Shown piece after piece: positions 55,766 to 63,949 of a stretch of 64,000 bases of DNA (position 1 is its first letter; each line of letters begins with the position of its first letter). The DNA lies in assembly GCF_900112935.1 (NCBI RefSeq), contig NZ_FONM01000014.1, positions 1-64,000 on the forward strand. The letters run 5' to 3'. Made by a program: the position numbers and the translations under genes. The notes under the pieces are model-generated. The model searched no databases. It was not told the origin of the DNA and saw only the letters and a list, made by a program, of their open reading frames with translations. The stretch is from Trichococcus pasteurii (GTDB lineage Bacteria > Bacillota > Bacilli > Lactobacillales > Aerococcaceae).

Positions 55766-55969
55766 TCAATTCACTACTATGAAAAATATCGGGATCCAGA
55801 ATAGTGTCGTTATGATGATGGCTCCGATCAAAGCTACCAAAACCAGCCGCGCTTGCTGCACATTTTGTGTTGCTTTGACTTTTTTATAAAGAAAAAAGAG
55901 CAGACCGACTATGACCAGCAAAAAAATACCATAAATCAAAAAGCCTGCGAGTTGGTTAGTGGCTGACAT
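55766..55969 (-). CDS. small hypothetical membrane protein
   Basis: 67 residues with two membrane helices (LIYGIFLLVIVGLLFFLY and LVLVALIGAIIITTLFWIPIFF). Not recognised. It lies 21 bp after the next upstream gene in the same direction, so they are probably co-transcribed. Confidence 0.55.
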   Translation of the reverse strand: MSATNQLAGFLIYGIFLLVIVGLLFFLYKKVKATQNVQQARLVLVALIGAIIITTLFWIPIFFIVVN

Positions 55970-55990
55970 AATAGTTCATCTCCTCTTGTA

Positions 55991-56332
55991 TCATCCTTGA
56001 TTTTGAGTATTCCGTGTTTCTCTGCTGCTCTCAATCTTACTTTTGGCAAAAAGCAGCAAAAACAGGATCAGCAGAACTATTGCATTTAGGAGCAAGCCTA
56101 TATGAGAAGGTAGGATATTAACGAGTATGGCCAGCACGACCAAGTTGAAAACATCTATACTCAGAGAAACCAATTTTTTCTCAGTCGCTTTTCTGCTGTA
56201 GACAAACAATAAAGCACTGCCCAGCCCGATCACGAACCACCAGAACAAAGGGACGTTTGGGTATTGGACTGCTCCAATTAGCGCTGTGCAAGCGAATACG
56301 TAAGCAAAAAGATTGGATTTATTAGTAATCAT
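55991..56332 (-). CDS. hypothetical membrane protein
   Basis: 113 residues with four hydrophobic segments covering most of its length and a short charged tail (KSKIESSRETRNTQNQG). Not recognised. Confidence 0.55.
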   Translation of the reverse strand: MITNKSNLFAYVFACTALIGAVQYPNVPLFWWFVIGLGSALLFVYSRKATEKKLVSLSIDVFNLVVLAILVNILPSHIGLLLNAIVLLILFLLLFAKSKIESSRETRNTQNQG

Positions 56333-56422
56333 GGCGTACCTTCTTTCTCGTGAATATTTAAATATTTTCTAATAAGTTTTATCCATCATATGATTGCAAC
56401 AAATACTTTATTATTCTTACAG

Positions 56423-56560
56423 TCATACTTTCAGTAAAAATGCACGTTGACCTTTAGACCGCTGTCTCTTTTTTAAGAAATAACGGATGATCAAACCTAG
56501 AATTGCGATAAGAGCTAGTGCGCTTACTAACGTCCACCCAGCATCGAAAACTTCAATCAT
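56423..56560 (-). CDS. 45-residue single-helix membrane peptide
   Basis: A short gene starting MIEVFDAGWTLVSALALIA: one membrane helix (about 9-25) and a strongly basic end (KKRQRSKGQR). A perfect GGAGGAG site lies upstream of ATG 56560. It starts 5 bp after the stop of the preceding DUF3139-like gene, so it is likely translated with it. Function unknown. Confidence 0.6.
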   Translation of the reverse strand: MIEVFDAGWTLVSALALIAILGLIIRYFLKKRQRSKGQRAFLLKV

Positions 56561-56565
56561 GGCCC

Positions 56566-56949
56566 TTACTCCTCCCTGAAAATAATTTTATCAGTCGAAT
56601 AAATCGTCCCTTCAGAAACGTATCCCATTATCCAATCATCAACTTTAAAAGAATAGTCATAACAATAATCTAAGGGGCTCTCCTTAACAGTAAAGGAAAT
56701 TACATAGCCGCTTCGGGCACTCTTGTAATCTTTCCGAATTTTCTGTATCTGAATATCTTCTTCCGCAATCCCTTCTTTTCCCTCCAGCAACTCATAGAGA
56801 TTTTGTTGCGCGATATAGCTTTTCAAAGGAAATTCATAAACATAGAATCCCGTTATCAATAAAATCAGGAATCCGAGTGCAATCCATCCAGTTTTTAGCT
56901 TTTTGATGTCAATCCGCTCCTTTGCATAGGTGTTGCTGCTCTGATGCAT
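56566..56949 (-). CDS. DUF3139-like membrane-anchored protein
   Basis: 127 residues. A membrane helix (TGWIALGFLILLITGFYVYEF) is followed by an extracytoplasmic domain with the helix AQQNLYELLEGKEGI and strands ending in YSFKVDDWIMGYV. This pattern resembles DUF3139, of unknown function. Start ATG 56949. Confidence 0.6.
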   Translation of the reverse strand: MHQSSNTYAKERIDIKKLKTGWIALGFLILLITGFYVYEFPLKSYIAQQNLYELLEGKEGIAEEDIQIQKIRKDYKSARSGYVISFTVKESPLDYCYDYSFKVDDWIMGYVSEGTIYSTDKIIFREE

Positions 56950-57067
56950 TCAGTATTCATTCGCATCAACCAAAAAATCATCATACATATTGGATCAACA
57001 GCGTTGCGAATAGGACGACCGCTGTAAAAACATAGAGATTCCAGCGCCCAGGACTCCATAAAATATT

Positions 57068-57445
57068 TTATTGCTGCTCTGCCTTCTTCTCGATATAAAC
57101 GTTCCGGACAACAACCAAAAGAAATAGAAAGGTCAAAAAAAGGATTACTTCAACTATGGAAGTCGGCCAAATTCCAGGAATCCATCTGACTATCAACATG
57201 AGAATCATATAGAAGAGTACTGATTTATTATTTTTTGATTTATACTCCGGAATTTTACGTTTGACTGCATACGCCACTAAGTAGGAAATTATTACTCCTG
57301 ATACAATCAAAATCAAAAACAGGATAGCGTTCTCTTTCCCGTTATCAAAGTTCAAAAAAGTGTTGCATACCAGACTTATAAGAATCAGCCCGATATAGCT
57401 GATGAAATCATTAATCAACGCAATCCGATCCATTTTAGCCACCAT
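57068..57445 (-). CDS. hypothetical four-helix membrane protein
   Basis: About 121-125 residues, starting at 57445 or at ATG 57433 (AGGAGAGG lies upstream). Four membrane helices are visible. Not recognised. The same frame continues for 27 codons past the TAA as a hydrophobic stretch (NLYVFTAVVLFATLLIQYV). Confidence 0.55.
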   Translation of the reverse strand: MVAKMDRIALINDFISYIGLILISLVCNTFLNFDNGKENAILFLILIVSGVIISYLVAYAVKRKIPEYKSKNNKSVLFYMILMLIVRWIPGIWPTSIVEVILFLTFLFLLVVVRNVYIEKKAEQQ

Positions 57446-57473
57446 TCCTCTCCTTTGGTGAAAATTGCAGAAC

Positions 57474-57749
57474 TTAATTTTTACCGAGAACTACTTCTAC
57501 TTGCTCCCTGACTTCGAGAGAATCTTTTTCGTATACAAATTCAACGTAAATTGTTTTTCCCACCTCAATCTGCTCACTTTTCAGCACAGGCCCAATTAAT
57601 TCCCCCTCAAGCGGCGATGTCCTAGTGTCGAGGACGCCATACTGATTTTCTCCAACATTAAGGGAGTAAATCAGATTCTTCTTGCTATCATAGATTCTTA
57701 TGCCTGCACCACTGACCACTTCCGCTTCGTTTTCCAATGTTTCAATTCC
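57474..57749 (-). pseudogene. 3' part of the lipoprotein gene split by the IS
   Basis: The minus strand reads GIETLENEAEVVSGAGIRIYDSKKNLIYSLNVGENQYG...VEVVLGKN. Its start matches the end of the paralogue at 38693 (YGIETLGNQEEAISG). Together with 60186-60013 it makes one lipoprotein of about 150 residues, with an all-beta extracytoplasmic domain resembling DUF5067-type proteins. That likeness is loose. Confidence 0.8.
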
Positions 57750-57990
57750 CTGACTGCTCCCCATGGATAAATCCAGGGGGTTCCAAAGGCTGTTGGGACG
57801 TCACGGACCGTACTGGCGATATTTCCAAAAAAGTGGAGATGTCGTTTTTCTATTTCCGTTCTATTCCCAAAAGCCCTTAGACTTTCTCAACAAGGCGCCC
57901 GATGGTACCATTCGCGTTGAAGGCTCACAGCTGAACCTTTTGGTTGCTCTTTACATTTGTTAAGCTAATTGAAAATCTCGCAGTCCGAAA
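57750..57990 (-). ncRNA. predicted omega-RNA of the IS200/IS605 element
   Basis: The minus strand from the end of tnpB to the element's right end (57750) is non-coding and rich in hairpins. By family rule it is the guide RNA scaffold, with the guide beginning at 57749 (GGAATTGAAACATTGG). Inferred, not directly visible as an RNA. Confidence 0.45.
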
Positions 57991-59474
57991 TTGCAGGACT
58001 GGTGTCCGGTTGATTGGCAGAGCGTCTGGATGCAGGTGTCGTGGTGCGCCATGAAGGTATCAAACGTCGCGCTACATTTTGTGCGGTCAGTCTCGTTGCG
58101 TGTCGGTTGGCTGTTTTTCAGGAGGAATGCACTGTACAGATCCCGTTGGACAAGCTGTCCGCCAACAAAGGTCGTACGTTCATCACGTGTCTTTTTGATA
58201 TACGTATCGTTTACGTGGTTATACTGGCTGGCACGAAATTTAAAAGTATCCACCTCGTACAGCGCACCCCCTTCTTGGGGTGCTTTTTGCTTCACGATGG
58301 CGATCAACATGGCCGGCGCATGATAGCCGATGGACTTGCCATAGCGTTTCTTGCGGTTGAACCGCCCGTTCTTGTTGACGGTCGTTTCTTTAGCCCGCTT
58401 CATCAATGCACGGAAATCCATGTCCTCCACATAAACCTGATTACCCAGTGCCAGGATGGCATTGGCGGTTTTGTTGTGGGCTTCTTTTAATGCCACCGCC
58501 CGACGGCGGTAGAGGTCCTTCAAGCGAAACATTATTTTCATGTAGTTCTTGCTCCGTACCCAAGTCAACTTGACACCCTGCTTGACGGTGCCGTCGACAT
58601 TAAAGTTGGCGGGGTTGGTTGCGCGGCGACTCCGGTCCAGTTTTCGTTGCAAAAGATGAATTGAATGGTCATAGGACGCTCCTTCTGGAAACAATTCCTT
58701 CAAGATGACGCCGTCATCACCTGCCACCGCCACCGTAGAGGTACCGATGTCAATGCCCACTTCCGCATTCGGAGCGGGTTGCCGGCGGGGCATACCTGTA
58801 TTATTATTGCGTTTCACTGGCGGGAGGCCTTCCAACACAAGTTGCAGGAAGTACTGATTGCCGCCCTTGAACACTTTGCGTATGATGCGGCAGTATTTCA
58901 CCCGGTGCAAGGAAAGGGATTCCTGAACAAATAAATCGTTGGCACGGATAGTGACGGGCAGAACCAGCCCGTTCCACTCCAAACGGTCGCCTTTGAAGCG
59001 CATGCCCGTAGCGTTCGACTTGCCCTCCAACGATTCCAGCTGGCCGAACTTTTTGAAACGTACCTTTTTGCCTTTGCCATGTAGAAGGGAGGACACACTT
59101 GTCCAGACCGTAGAAGCGATTTTTTGTGCGGTGAAGCTGTCGATATGCTTCTTGTACGCCTCGCGCATCCGTCCGATGTAGGCATGCAAAGCGTATTCCG
59201 TCATACCGAAGGTCTTTTGGATCGTTTGCAATTCCTTGTTGCACGCCGTCACACGATTCTTGTCGTTTGCTTTGATGGACAAGCGGCGTTCTGCCAGCAC
59301 GTCTCGGTATCGACGGTTCTTATACAACTCTGTTAGCTGCGTCCGCGCATGGTACAAGACCTTGTTATAAATTTTTTCAGCAATTTTGAAACGCTTATCC
59401 AGCACTGCTTGTTCATTTTGATGTGTAACAAGTCCCAGCTCTACGACGAATGAAGCTGTTTTGCTTTTAGCCAT
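57960..59474 (-). CDS. tnpB: TnpB nuclease, large form without zinc ribbon
   Basis: 504 residues, longer than the usual 360-400. The RuvC-like acidic residues are present: Asp242 in VGIDIGTSTVAV, Glu350 in VYVEDMDF and Asp445 in VQRDLYSAFL. The region that normally holds two C-x2-C pairs reads TFKFRASQYNHVNDTYIKK and has no cysteine at all. An extra C-terminal tail follows. It is 34 bp downstream of tnpA with AAAGGAGG before ATG 59474. Higher GC than its surroundings fits recent arrival. Confidence 0.9.
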   Translation of the reverse strand: MAKSKTASFVVELGLVTHQNEQAVLDKRFKIAEKIYNKVLYHARTQLTELYKNRRYRDVLAERRLSIKANDKNRVTACNKELQTIQKTFGMTEYALHAYIGRMREAYKKHIDSFTAQKIASTVWTSVSSLLHGKGKKVRFKKFGQLESLEGKSNATGMRFKGDRLEWNGLVLPVTIRANDLFVQESLSLHRVKYCRIIRKVFKGGNQYFLQLVLEGLPPVKRNNNTGMPRRQPAPNAEVGIDIGTSTVAVAGDDGVILKELFPEGASYDHSIHLLQRKLDRSRRATNPANFNVDGTVKQGVKLTWVRSKNYMKIMFRLKDLYRRRAVALKEAHNKTANAILALGNQVYVEDMDFRALMKRAKETTVNKNGRFNRKKRYGKSIGYHAPAMLIAIVKQKAPQEGGALYEVDTFKFRASQYNHVNDTYIKKTRDERTTFVGGQLVQRDLYSAFLLKNSQPTRNETDRTKCSATFDTFMAHHDTCIQTLCQSTGHQSCNFGLRDFQLA

Positions 59475-59508
59475 ACGTGTTCCTCCTTTCTTGATGATTG
59501 CTTTGCAT

Positions 59509-59919
59509 TTACTGGCGTTGTGAGGTCTTTTGGCTTTGGATGTATTGCTGAATCATTTCAAGCGGTGCCCCACCCACTGTGGAAACGAAATAGCTATTCG
59601 ACCAAAGAGTGGGTAGCTTCGTCGTCAGTTCCTTAAACTCCTGTCTCAGCACGCGGGAAGAAACTCCCTTGATGCGTTTGACTGCTTTGTGAACCCCGAA
59701 TTGCGGGTCTATATCCAATAGGAGGTGAACGTGGTCTGGCATGATCTCCATTTCCTGAATTTCGACGGATAGACCGGTGCACGTTTCTACAATGAGCTCC
59801 TTTAAGCGTGCCGCTACTGGTCCGACAAGGACCTTTCGCCGATATTTTGGACACCAGACAACATGGTAGGTACAAGAATAAATGATGTTATGATTTGATT
59901 TATATTTTTTATTTTCCAT
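59509..59919 (-). CDS. tnpA: IS200/IS605 TnpA Y1 transposase
   Basis: 136 residues from ATG 59919 (the frame is open to 59964). The HUH motif is MPDHVHLLLDI (His63, His65). The catalytic tyrosine is probably Tyr126 in QQYIQSQKT. IIYSCTYHVVWCPKYRRKV is the family start. It cuts and joins single-stranded ends during peel-and-paste transposition. The gene appears intact. Confidence 0.94.
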   Translation of the reverse strand: MENKKYKSNHNIIYSCTYHVVWCPKYRRKVLVGPVAARLKELIVETCTGLSVEIQEMEIMPDHVHLLLDIDPQFGVHKAVKRIKGVSSRVLRQEFKELTTKLPTLWSNSYFVSTVGGAPLEMIQQYIQSQKTSQRQ

Positions 59920-60012
59920 ATATTGATTATACAGCGAATTCCCACATAATACACCTAAGTGCACGTCTTATATCCCCATAGCTAAAGCAAGGGGCTTTAC
60001 GACGCTCTTTCG

Positions 60013-60186
60013 GTAAAGTTGAAAAGTGGGTTGCACATAAGTTTCGGTCCCGTTTGAAACCAAAATAAAATTTTCCAGCGCAACATCTTTGGTACGAGCA
60101 TCAAATGAAAAAACTTCCAGTTTCTCATTACTTGAGCACGCGGCCAGCAGAGCTATGCTTATGACAGTTAACAATATTTTCTTCAT
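60013..60186 (-). pseudogene. 5' part of the lipoprotein gene split by the IS
   Basis: Signal peptide with lipobox LAACSSNE, then LEVFSFDARTKDVALENFILVSNGTETYVQPTFQLY, where homology to the paralogue stops at the IS boundary. The frame runs on into the element as RKSVVKPLALAMGI and stops. Confidence 0.8.
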
Positions 60187-60279
60187 TAGTCGCCTCCCGG
60201 GATTCTGAATGCTTACATGATACTTTGCCTTTTATAATAGAGCGTTTTTATATTTAGTCGTGGTGGATGCGGCATTTTT

Positions 60280-60609
60280 TCAAGAACTTGTATCCTCTAT
60301 TTGATAAGAAATGGCACTATTCGTCAGCGCTCCCATTTCGTCCACACTTAAAACATCTTTTGTTTTGTATATTTTCTTGTCTATACAAACAATAGGCAAG
60401 ATATCCATTCCATGCGTCTCTATTAAATTCCAAACATCTTGATTTTCTTTAAATTCTTTTTGCGAATGTATTAAAGAATACAGAAAATAATTATTGGGAT
60501 CTTTAAATAAATCTTTGTACATGCTTAGCGAACGCATTATTTCAATAGCTACTTCCACTTTTTCAGACTGTACGTTCATTTTGTCAAACACATAATATTC
60601 AATATCCAT
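60280..60609 (-). CDS. ArsD-like thioredoxin-fold protein without the metal cysteines
   Basis: 109 residues. The pattern EYYVFDKMN, then FKENQDVWNLIETHGMDILPIVCIDKKIYKTKDVLSVDEMG follows the ArsD family (F-x-x-N-x-x-V-x-x-L-x-x-x-G-x-x-x-L-P-x-x-x-V-D-G, then Y-P-S-x-x-E-L). The N-terminal cysteine pair that binds arsenic in true ArsD is missing, so a role in arsenite transfer is unlikely. No ars genes lie nearby. The assignment is by eye. Confidence 0.5.
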   Translation of the reverse strand: MDIEYYVFDKMNVQSEKVEVAIEIMRSLSMYKDLFKDPNNYFLYSLIHSQKEFKENQDVWNLIETHGMDILPIVCIDKKIYKTKDVLSVDEMGALTNSAISYQIEDTSS

Positions 60610-60675
60610 AATGAACCTCCCAATGCAACTCTGCCAACACGAATAGTATCCGTCGTTTATTTTCAGATGATGTTA

Positions 60676-60797
60676 TCCAAGCATCGAGAAGAAAATAAAT
60701 CAGTTATAACGCAATAATTGACTATAGAAGCACTACCGATTATCTTCAACATATCTATGATACCGCTAATCCATTTTTTTTGCGAGAATTTCATAAT
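60676..60797 (-). pseudogene. decayed copy of the small membrane protein at 38952
   Basis: GAAGAAAATAAATCAGTTATAACGCAATAA and the end GCGAGAATTTCATAATATG match 39075-39190 (with GAAGAAAACAAAGCAGCTATAATGCAATAA and GGAAGAATTTCATAATTTA in fragments), but the frame is broken. The rest of the 60610-60947 gap shows no gene. Confidence 0.55.
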
Positions 60798-60947
60798 ATG
60801 TCAGCCCTCAAAATATAAGTAATTTGTTGATCTTTATTTAATCGTAGTTAGGCGTCCTGGAAATACAGAGTGCTTTTTAAGCTAAATATTAGGTATTATG
60901 CTAAGCTATTCACATACCAAATAAAAAATAGGAGCTGACATAACAAT

Positions 60948-61229
60948 ATGGATTATAAAAAACAATTAATGCAACCGTTCTACGACTTCCCCGAGTATAA
61001 CGACCTTACCGAAGATTATCTGTGGCCAGTTGAAGTAAAGTATTATGACCAATCAACAATTGAATTTCACCTTCCAAAATCGGACATAATAGAAGCTATG
61101 TATTCAATCGAACAACGATTAGAAGATGCGTCAAATGAACCATTTAAGATAGGTGACCGTTCTATTGCAAAGGAAAATTTAAATTACATCTCTTTTGAAG
61201 GCCGAACGTATACTTTTAGTAAAGCGTAA
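60948..61229 (+). CDS. conserved hypothetical protein (paralogue of 41264)
   Basis: 93 residues. DFPEYNDL, YLWPVEVKYY, PKSDIIEAMYSIE, SIAKENLNYISFEGRTYTFS match the 85-residue protein at 41264 along its whole length. Acidic and soluble, function unknown. GGAG lies about 12 nt before ATG 60948. Confidence 0.65.
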   Translation: MDYKKQLMQPFYDFPEYNDLTEDYLWPVEVKYYDQSTIEFHLPKSDIIEAMYSIEQRLEDASNEPFKIGDRSIAKENLNYISFEGRTYTFSKA

Positions 61230-61328
61230 ATAACTGAATAATATATCAGCAATCTATGAGCAGAAAAAAATACGCTAAAGTAATTTACTGCTTCTTTTCC
61301 TGCTCGACTACATAGCCGACCGAAACAT

Positions 61329-61874
61329 TCAGTATTCATAGAAACTTTTTTCCCAATCAGCATAGCAATCCATCGTATGCATAAGGCGAATCGCTTGATA
61401 GAGTTCTTTTTGGTCCTGATAAGTGGACTCAGTTGTTCTAAAGAAACAATCGTCGCCATTAGAAAAGCAGAAAAAAGCTTGGATGGTCTCATGCAGTTCC
61501 GAGCCCGGCAGGATTTCTTGACCGAATGGGTCGGAATGAAGCCGCTCCGCTCCAATCACGACTACCGGTATTTTTCGGGCGATTTTTTTCAAAGGTTCCC
61601 GGTACTCCTTTTGAGCCACAATGCGGAACTGAGAGGGATAGATGAATAACGCAGCGGTATCTTTTAAGGTGCTCTGAAACAGCGAATCGTTTATCAACTC
61701 TTGTGATCTGATGGATTCATAGTAGAAGAACGCACTTTGAATGTTGTTCGTTTTTCCGAGCGTTGCTACTTTGAGTCGCCCTGCTATTTTGGTCATTTTG
61801 GATTTTCTTTGAAAAAATAGAGTAGGCAGGAAGAACACAAGAACAAAAACAGCACACAGAATATAGATCATCAT
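61329..61874 (-). CDS. hypothetical membrane-anchored protein
   Basis: About 181 residues from ATG 61874 (GAGGAGG lies upstream). One N-terminal membrane helix (IYILCAVFVLVFFLPTLFF) is followed by a soluble cytoplasmic or external domain. Not recognised. Confidence 0.6.
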   Translation of the reverse strand: MMIYILCAVFVLVFFLPTLFFQRKSKMTKIAGRLKVATLGKTNNIQSAFFYYESIRSQELINDSLFQSTLKDTAALFIYPSQFRIVAQKEYREPLKKIARKIPVVVIGAERLHSDPFGQEILPGSELHETIQAFFCFSNGDDCFFRTTESTYQDQKELYQAIRLMHTMDCYADWEKSFYEY

Positions 61875-62090
61875 TTCGCCTCCTCGCCTCCTTTCAAGTT
61901 TTGATGTGGATACATTCAACTTACGCCAAAACTGATGAATAGACTAGCAACCAGTGGTTTACATGGCCGCACTTTATCAGGTTCTGCGCCATCCGCAACC
62001 AATAAGTGCGGATGTGCAATCATTCGTTTCTAGAAAAAGAAGGCTATCTACGCTATCATGAAGGAAAGCAATCGAAAGGGGTGCAAAATA

Positions 62091-62612
62091 ATGTTATTAG
62101 GAGAACGATTGAAAGAAACCCGCCAAAAGAAAGGCGTATCGCAAAGCACAGTCGCTGAACATCTGAATATCAGCCGTCAGTCCATTTCCAAATGGGAAAA
62201 CAACAGCAGTTATCCGGACTTGGACAATCTCGTGCGATTGAGTGAATATTACGAAGTCACTGTTGATGACCTTTTGAAAGAGAATCAGGGATTAAAAAAA
62301 AAAATAGAAGAAAACAACGAGAAGATTAAAGACTCCCAAAAGAAGTTGGCCTATATCCAGGCGAATGGTGAGCGGGATGAAGGATTAGTCCTGCTGATGC
62401 TTAATCTTCTCAGTTGTTTGATTGCTCCCTTAGGTTTGTTTATCACTCCAATTATCCTGAAAAGAAACAAAGCAACAAACACCTTCTATAAACTGGTGTT
62501 TGTTGCGGGAGTGATCAGTCTCTTGGTCAACTTATTCGGTTTGTATGCGCACTTAGGCAATCTATTCCACTGGGGCGGACCCTCCAGCGTGGAGTACATA
62601 GGAAATCAATAG
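62091..62612 (+). CDS. XRE-family regulator with membrane domain
   Basis: 173 residues: an N-terminal helix-turn-helix (GERLKETRQKKGVSQSTVAEHLNISRQSISKWEN), a coiled-coil linker (about 70-95, KKKIEENNEKIKDSQKK) and two membrane helices (about 105-125 and 136-155). It is a membrane-tethered DNA-binding protein. ATG 62091 follows AAAGGGG; the frame is open from 62058. It precedes the secreted-protein cluster and may regulate it. Confidence 0.85.
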   Translation: MLLGERLKETRQKKGVSQSTVAEHLNISRQSISKWENNSSYPDLDNLVRLSEYYEVTVDDLLKENQGLKKKIEENNEKIKDSQKKLAYIQANGERDEGLVLLMLNLLSCLIAPLGLFITPIILKRNKATNTFYKLVFVAGVISLLVNLFGLYAHLGNLFHWGGPSSVEYIGNQ

Positions 62613-62700
62613 GGAATGGAGATTGCGTTACTTCCTATTATAAAATAGGGGTTCACGAACAGTTAACTGAGATATAAAAAATTAGAAAAGAGGTATCGTT

Positions 62701-63231
62701 ATGAAATTTAAAAACAATATCGTTCCTGTGTTGTGTGGCGTATTATTATTTAGTAGTGTTTCTCCAGCTTTTGTTGCTTCTGCTGCTGAATCTAGTCCGA
62801 TCGAGATGAACGCTGCAGAAATTAATAAAGATGCTTTGCTAGAGTACGCAATAGAGTTAGGCGTTTATTTCACTGATGATGAAGTTATAATTACTGACAG
62901 CCAACTTTTAAAACTACTAGAATTTCAAGGTGTTGGAATTCCTGAAGATGGGTCACAAGGCGGAATCTCTTTATTTAGAGAGGGCGTGACCAAAATTGTC
63001 TCTAGAGGGAGTGGTTCTTGGGATATTTATTTAAGTGCTTCTTTCATAAGAAATTACTATTGGGCAATTGGTGCTGCAGCAACCCTTATCGGGGTAATGG
63101 CTCCTGGCATTGGATGGGGACTTGCTTATGCTGCAGTAGCACTCGTTGCTGATTTAGTCAGCTCAAACACTCAAAACGGATATGTCGTTTCCATTAGAAA
63201 CTATGGAATCTCAGGTGCGTACATGCAATAA
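62701..63231 (+). CDS. secreted protein of unknown function, bacteriocin-like features
   Basis: 176 residues with a signal peptide (about 1-28, FVASA before AESS). The mature part has TDSQLLKLLEF, shared in pattern with the secreted protein at 34198. A long Gly/Ala-rich hydrophobic stretch follows (WAIGAAATLIGVMAPGIGWG and LAYAAVALVADLV). It is followed after 14 bp by a small membrane protein gene. Secreted membrane-active peptide plus immunity protein is a reasonable but unproven reading. AAGAGG lies upstream of ATG 62701. Confidence 0.6.
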   Translation: MKFKNNIVPVLCGVLLFSSVSPAFVASAAESSPIEMNAAEINKDALLEYAIELGVYFTDDEVIITDSQLLKLLEFQGVGIPEDGSQGGISLFREGVTKIVSRGSGSWDIYLSASFIRNYYWAIGAAATLIGVMAPGIGWGLAYAAVALVADLVSSNTQNGYVVSIRNYGISGAYMQ

Positions 63232-63245
63232 GAGGAGGCAGACTG

Positions 63246-63509
63246 ATGACCAACTTTTTAAAATATATAAAAGGAAAGAACTTAGCTCTACTGGTTTTTA
63301 CAACGTTTTACTTTTTCCTAAGCCGGTTTATGCTTGAAATAGATCGAATTTTTCTTAATACACCAACTGGTGTTTACGTATCCTATACATTTTTCACTTT
63401 AACATTCATATTGATTGCACGATCAATTAAAATTGAAAAGCAAGTAAAATTATTCATACTTGTCTTAGGTGTTCTTTTTGGGATACTCATGGGTTTCGCT
63501 TTTCTATAA
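63246..63509 (+). CDS. three-helix small membrane protein
   Basis: 87 residues with hydrophobic segments at about 13-30, 42-58 and 66-86. It follows the secreted protein directly, with GAGGAGG upstream, so both are on one transcript. Its place and size suit an immunity function, which is inference. Confidence 0.6.
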   Translation: MTNFLKYIKGKNLALLVFTTFYFFLSRFMLEIDRIFLNTPTGVYVSYTFFTLTFILIARSIKIEKQVKLFILVLGVLFGILMGFAFL

Positions 63510-63650
63510 CAAAAATTGTAAGCTACGCATTTTTTAATACACTTCTTGTACTCCTTTATAGAATTTGTAAAATCTAGAACTTAGTATTTTTACTTATCCC
63601 AGCCTATATAAATTGTGGAAGAAATAATAAAAAGTTAGAAGGTGATAACA

Positions 63651-63797
63651 ATGGACGCGGTAAAAAATTTTCTTTTAGCCTTTCTACCATTCGTGGCTAT
63701 TTATCTAGGTGCATTATCAGTTGTAAGGAATGATATCAAAAAATTAGAAAAAAAAATAAATGACTTGGAAGAAAAAATTGAAAACTTAAATAAATGA
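63651..63797 (+). CDS. 48-residue membrane peptide with coiled-coil tail
   Basis: It starts MDAVKNFLLAFLPFVAIYLG: one N-terminal membrane helix, then a charged heptad-like tail (KKLEKKINDLEEKIENLNK). AGAAGGTGAT lies upstream of ATG 63651. Its stop overlaps the start of the next ORF (ATGA). Not recognised. Confidence 0.6.
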   Translation: MDAVKNFLLAFLPFVAIYLGALSVVRNDIKKLEKKINDLEEKIENLNK

Positions 63798-63949
63798 ATC
63801 TACAAAATTATTATTTTGAACACTATGCTTGTTTTTTGAAGAAAAAGCTAAATTATAAATGTGCAATGCTAAAGTATGGTGATGCAAACAGCGGTTGCTT
63901 AGCAAAAGCAACGCAAAAAAAATGTGATTTACGCTACCAATACGAATAA
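63794..63949 (+). CDS. 51-residue cysteine-containing ORF, coupled to the preceding gene
   Basis: It begins MNLQNYYFEHYACFLKKK and contains four cysteines (13, 23, 35, 44) in a basic, aromatic-rich chain. It overlaps the previous gene by 4 bp, which supports translation. The cysteine spacing could suit metal binding or disulfides. Not recognised, and short enough that chance cannot be excluded. Confidence 0.4.
   Translation: MNLQNYYFEHYACFLKKKLNYKCAMLKYGDANSGCLAKATQKKCDLRYQYE

Larger units (their letters stand above)
57750..60012 (-). mobile_element. complete IS200/IS605 element (tnpA + tnpB), 2263 bp
   Basis: Both ends can be set by comparing the split lipoprotein with its paralogue. The left flank ends TTTAC and the right flank begins GGAATTG, which restores the frame Tyr-Gly-Ile-Glu. 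The left end has the hairpin CCCC...GGGG around TTGCTTTAGCTA. The right end has CCCCCTGGAT / ATCCATGGGG. No target duplication is seen. Insertion 3' of TTAC is the known habit of IS608-type elements. Confidence 0.85.

Noticed and set aside
60280-60609. True arsenic-operon regulator ArsD
   Set aside because: Metal-binding cysteines and neighbouring ars genes are absent; kept only as an ArsD-like fold.
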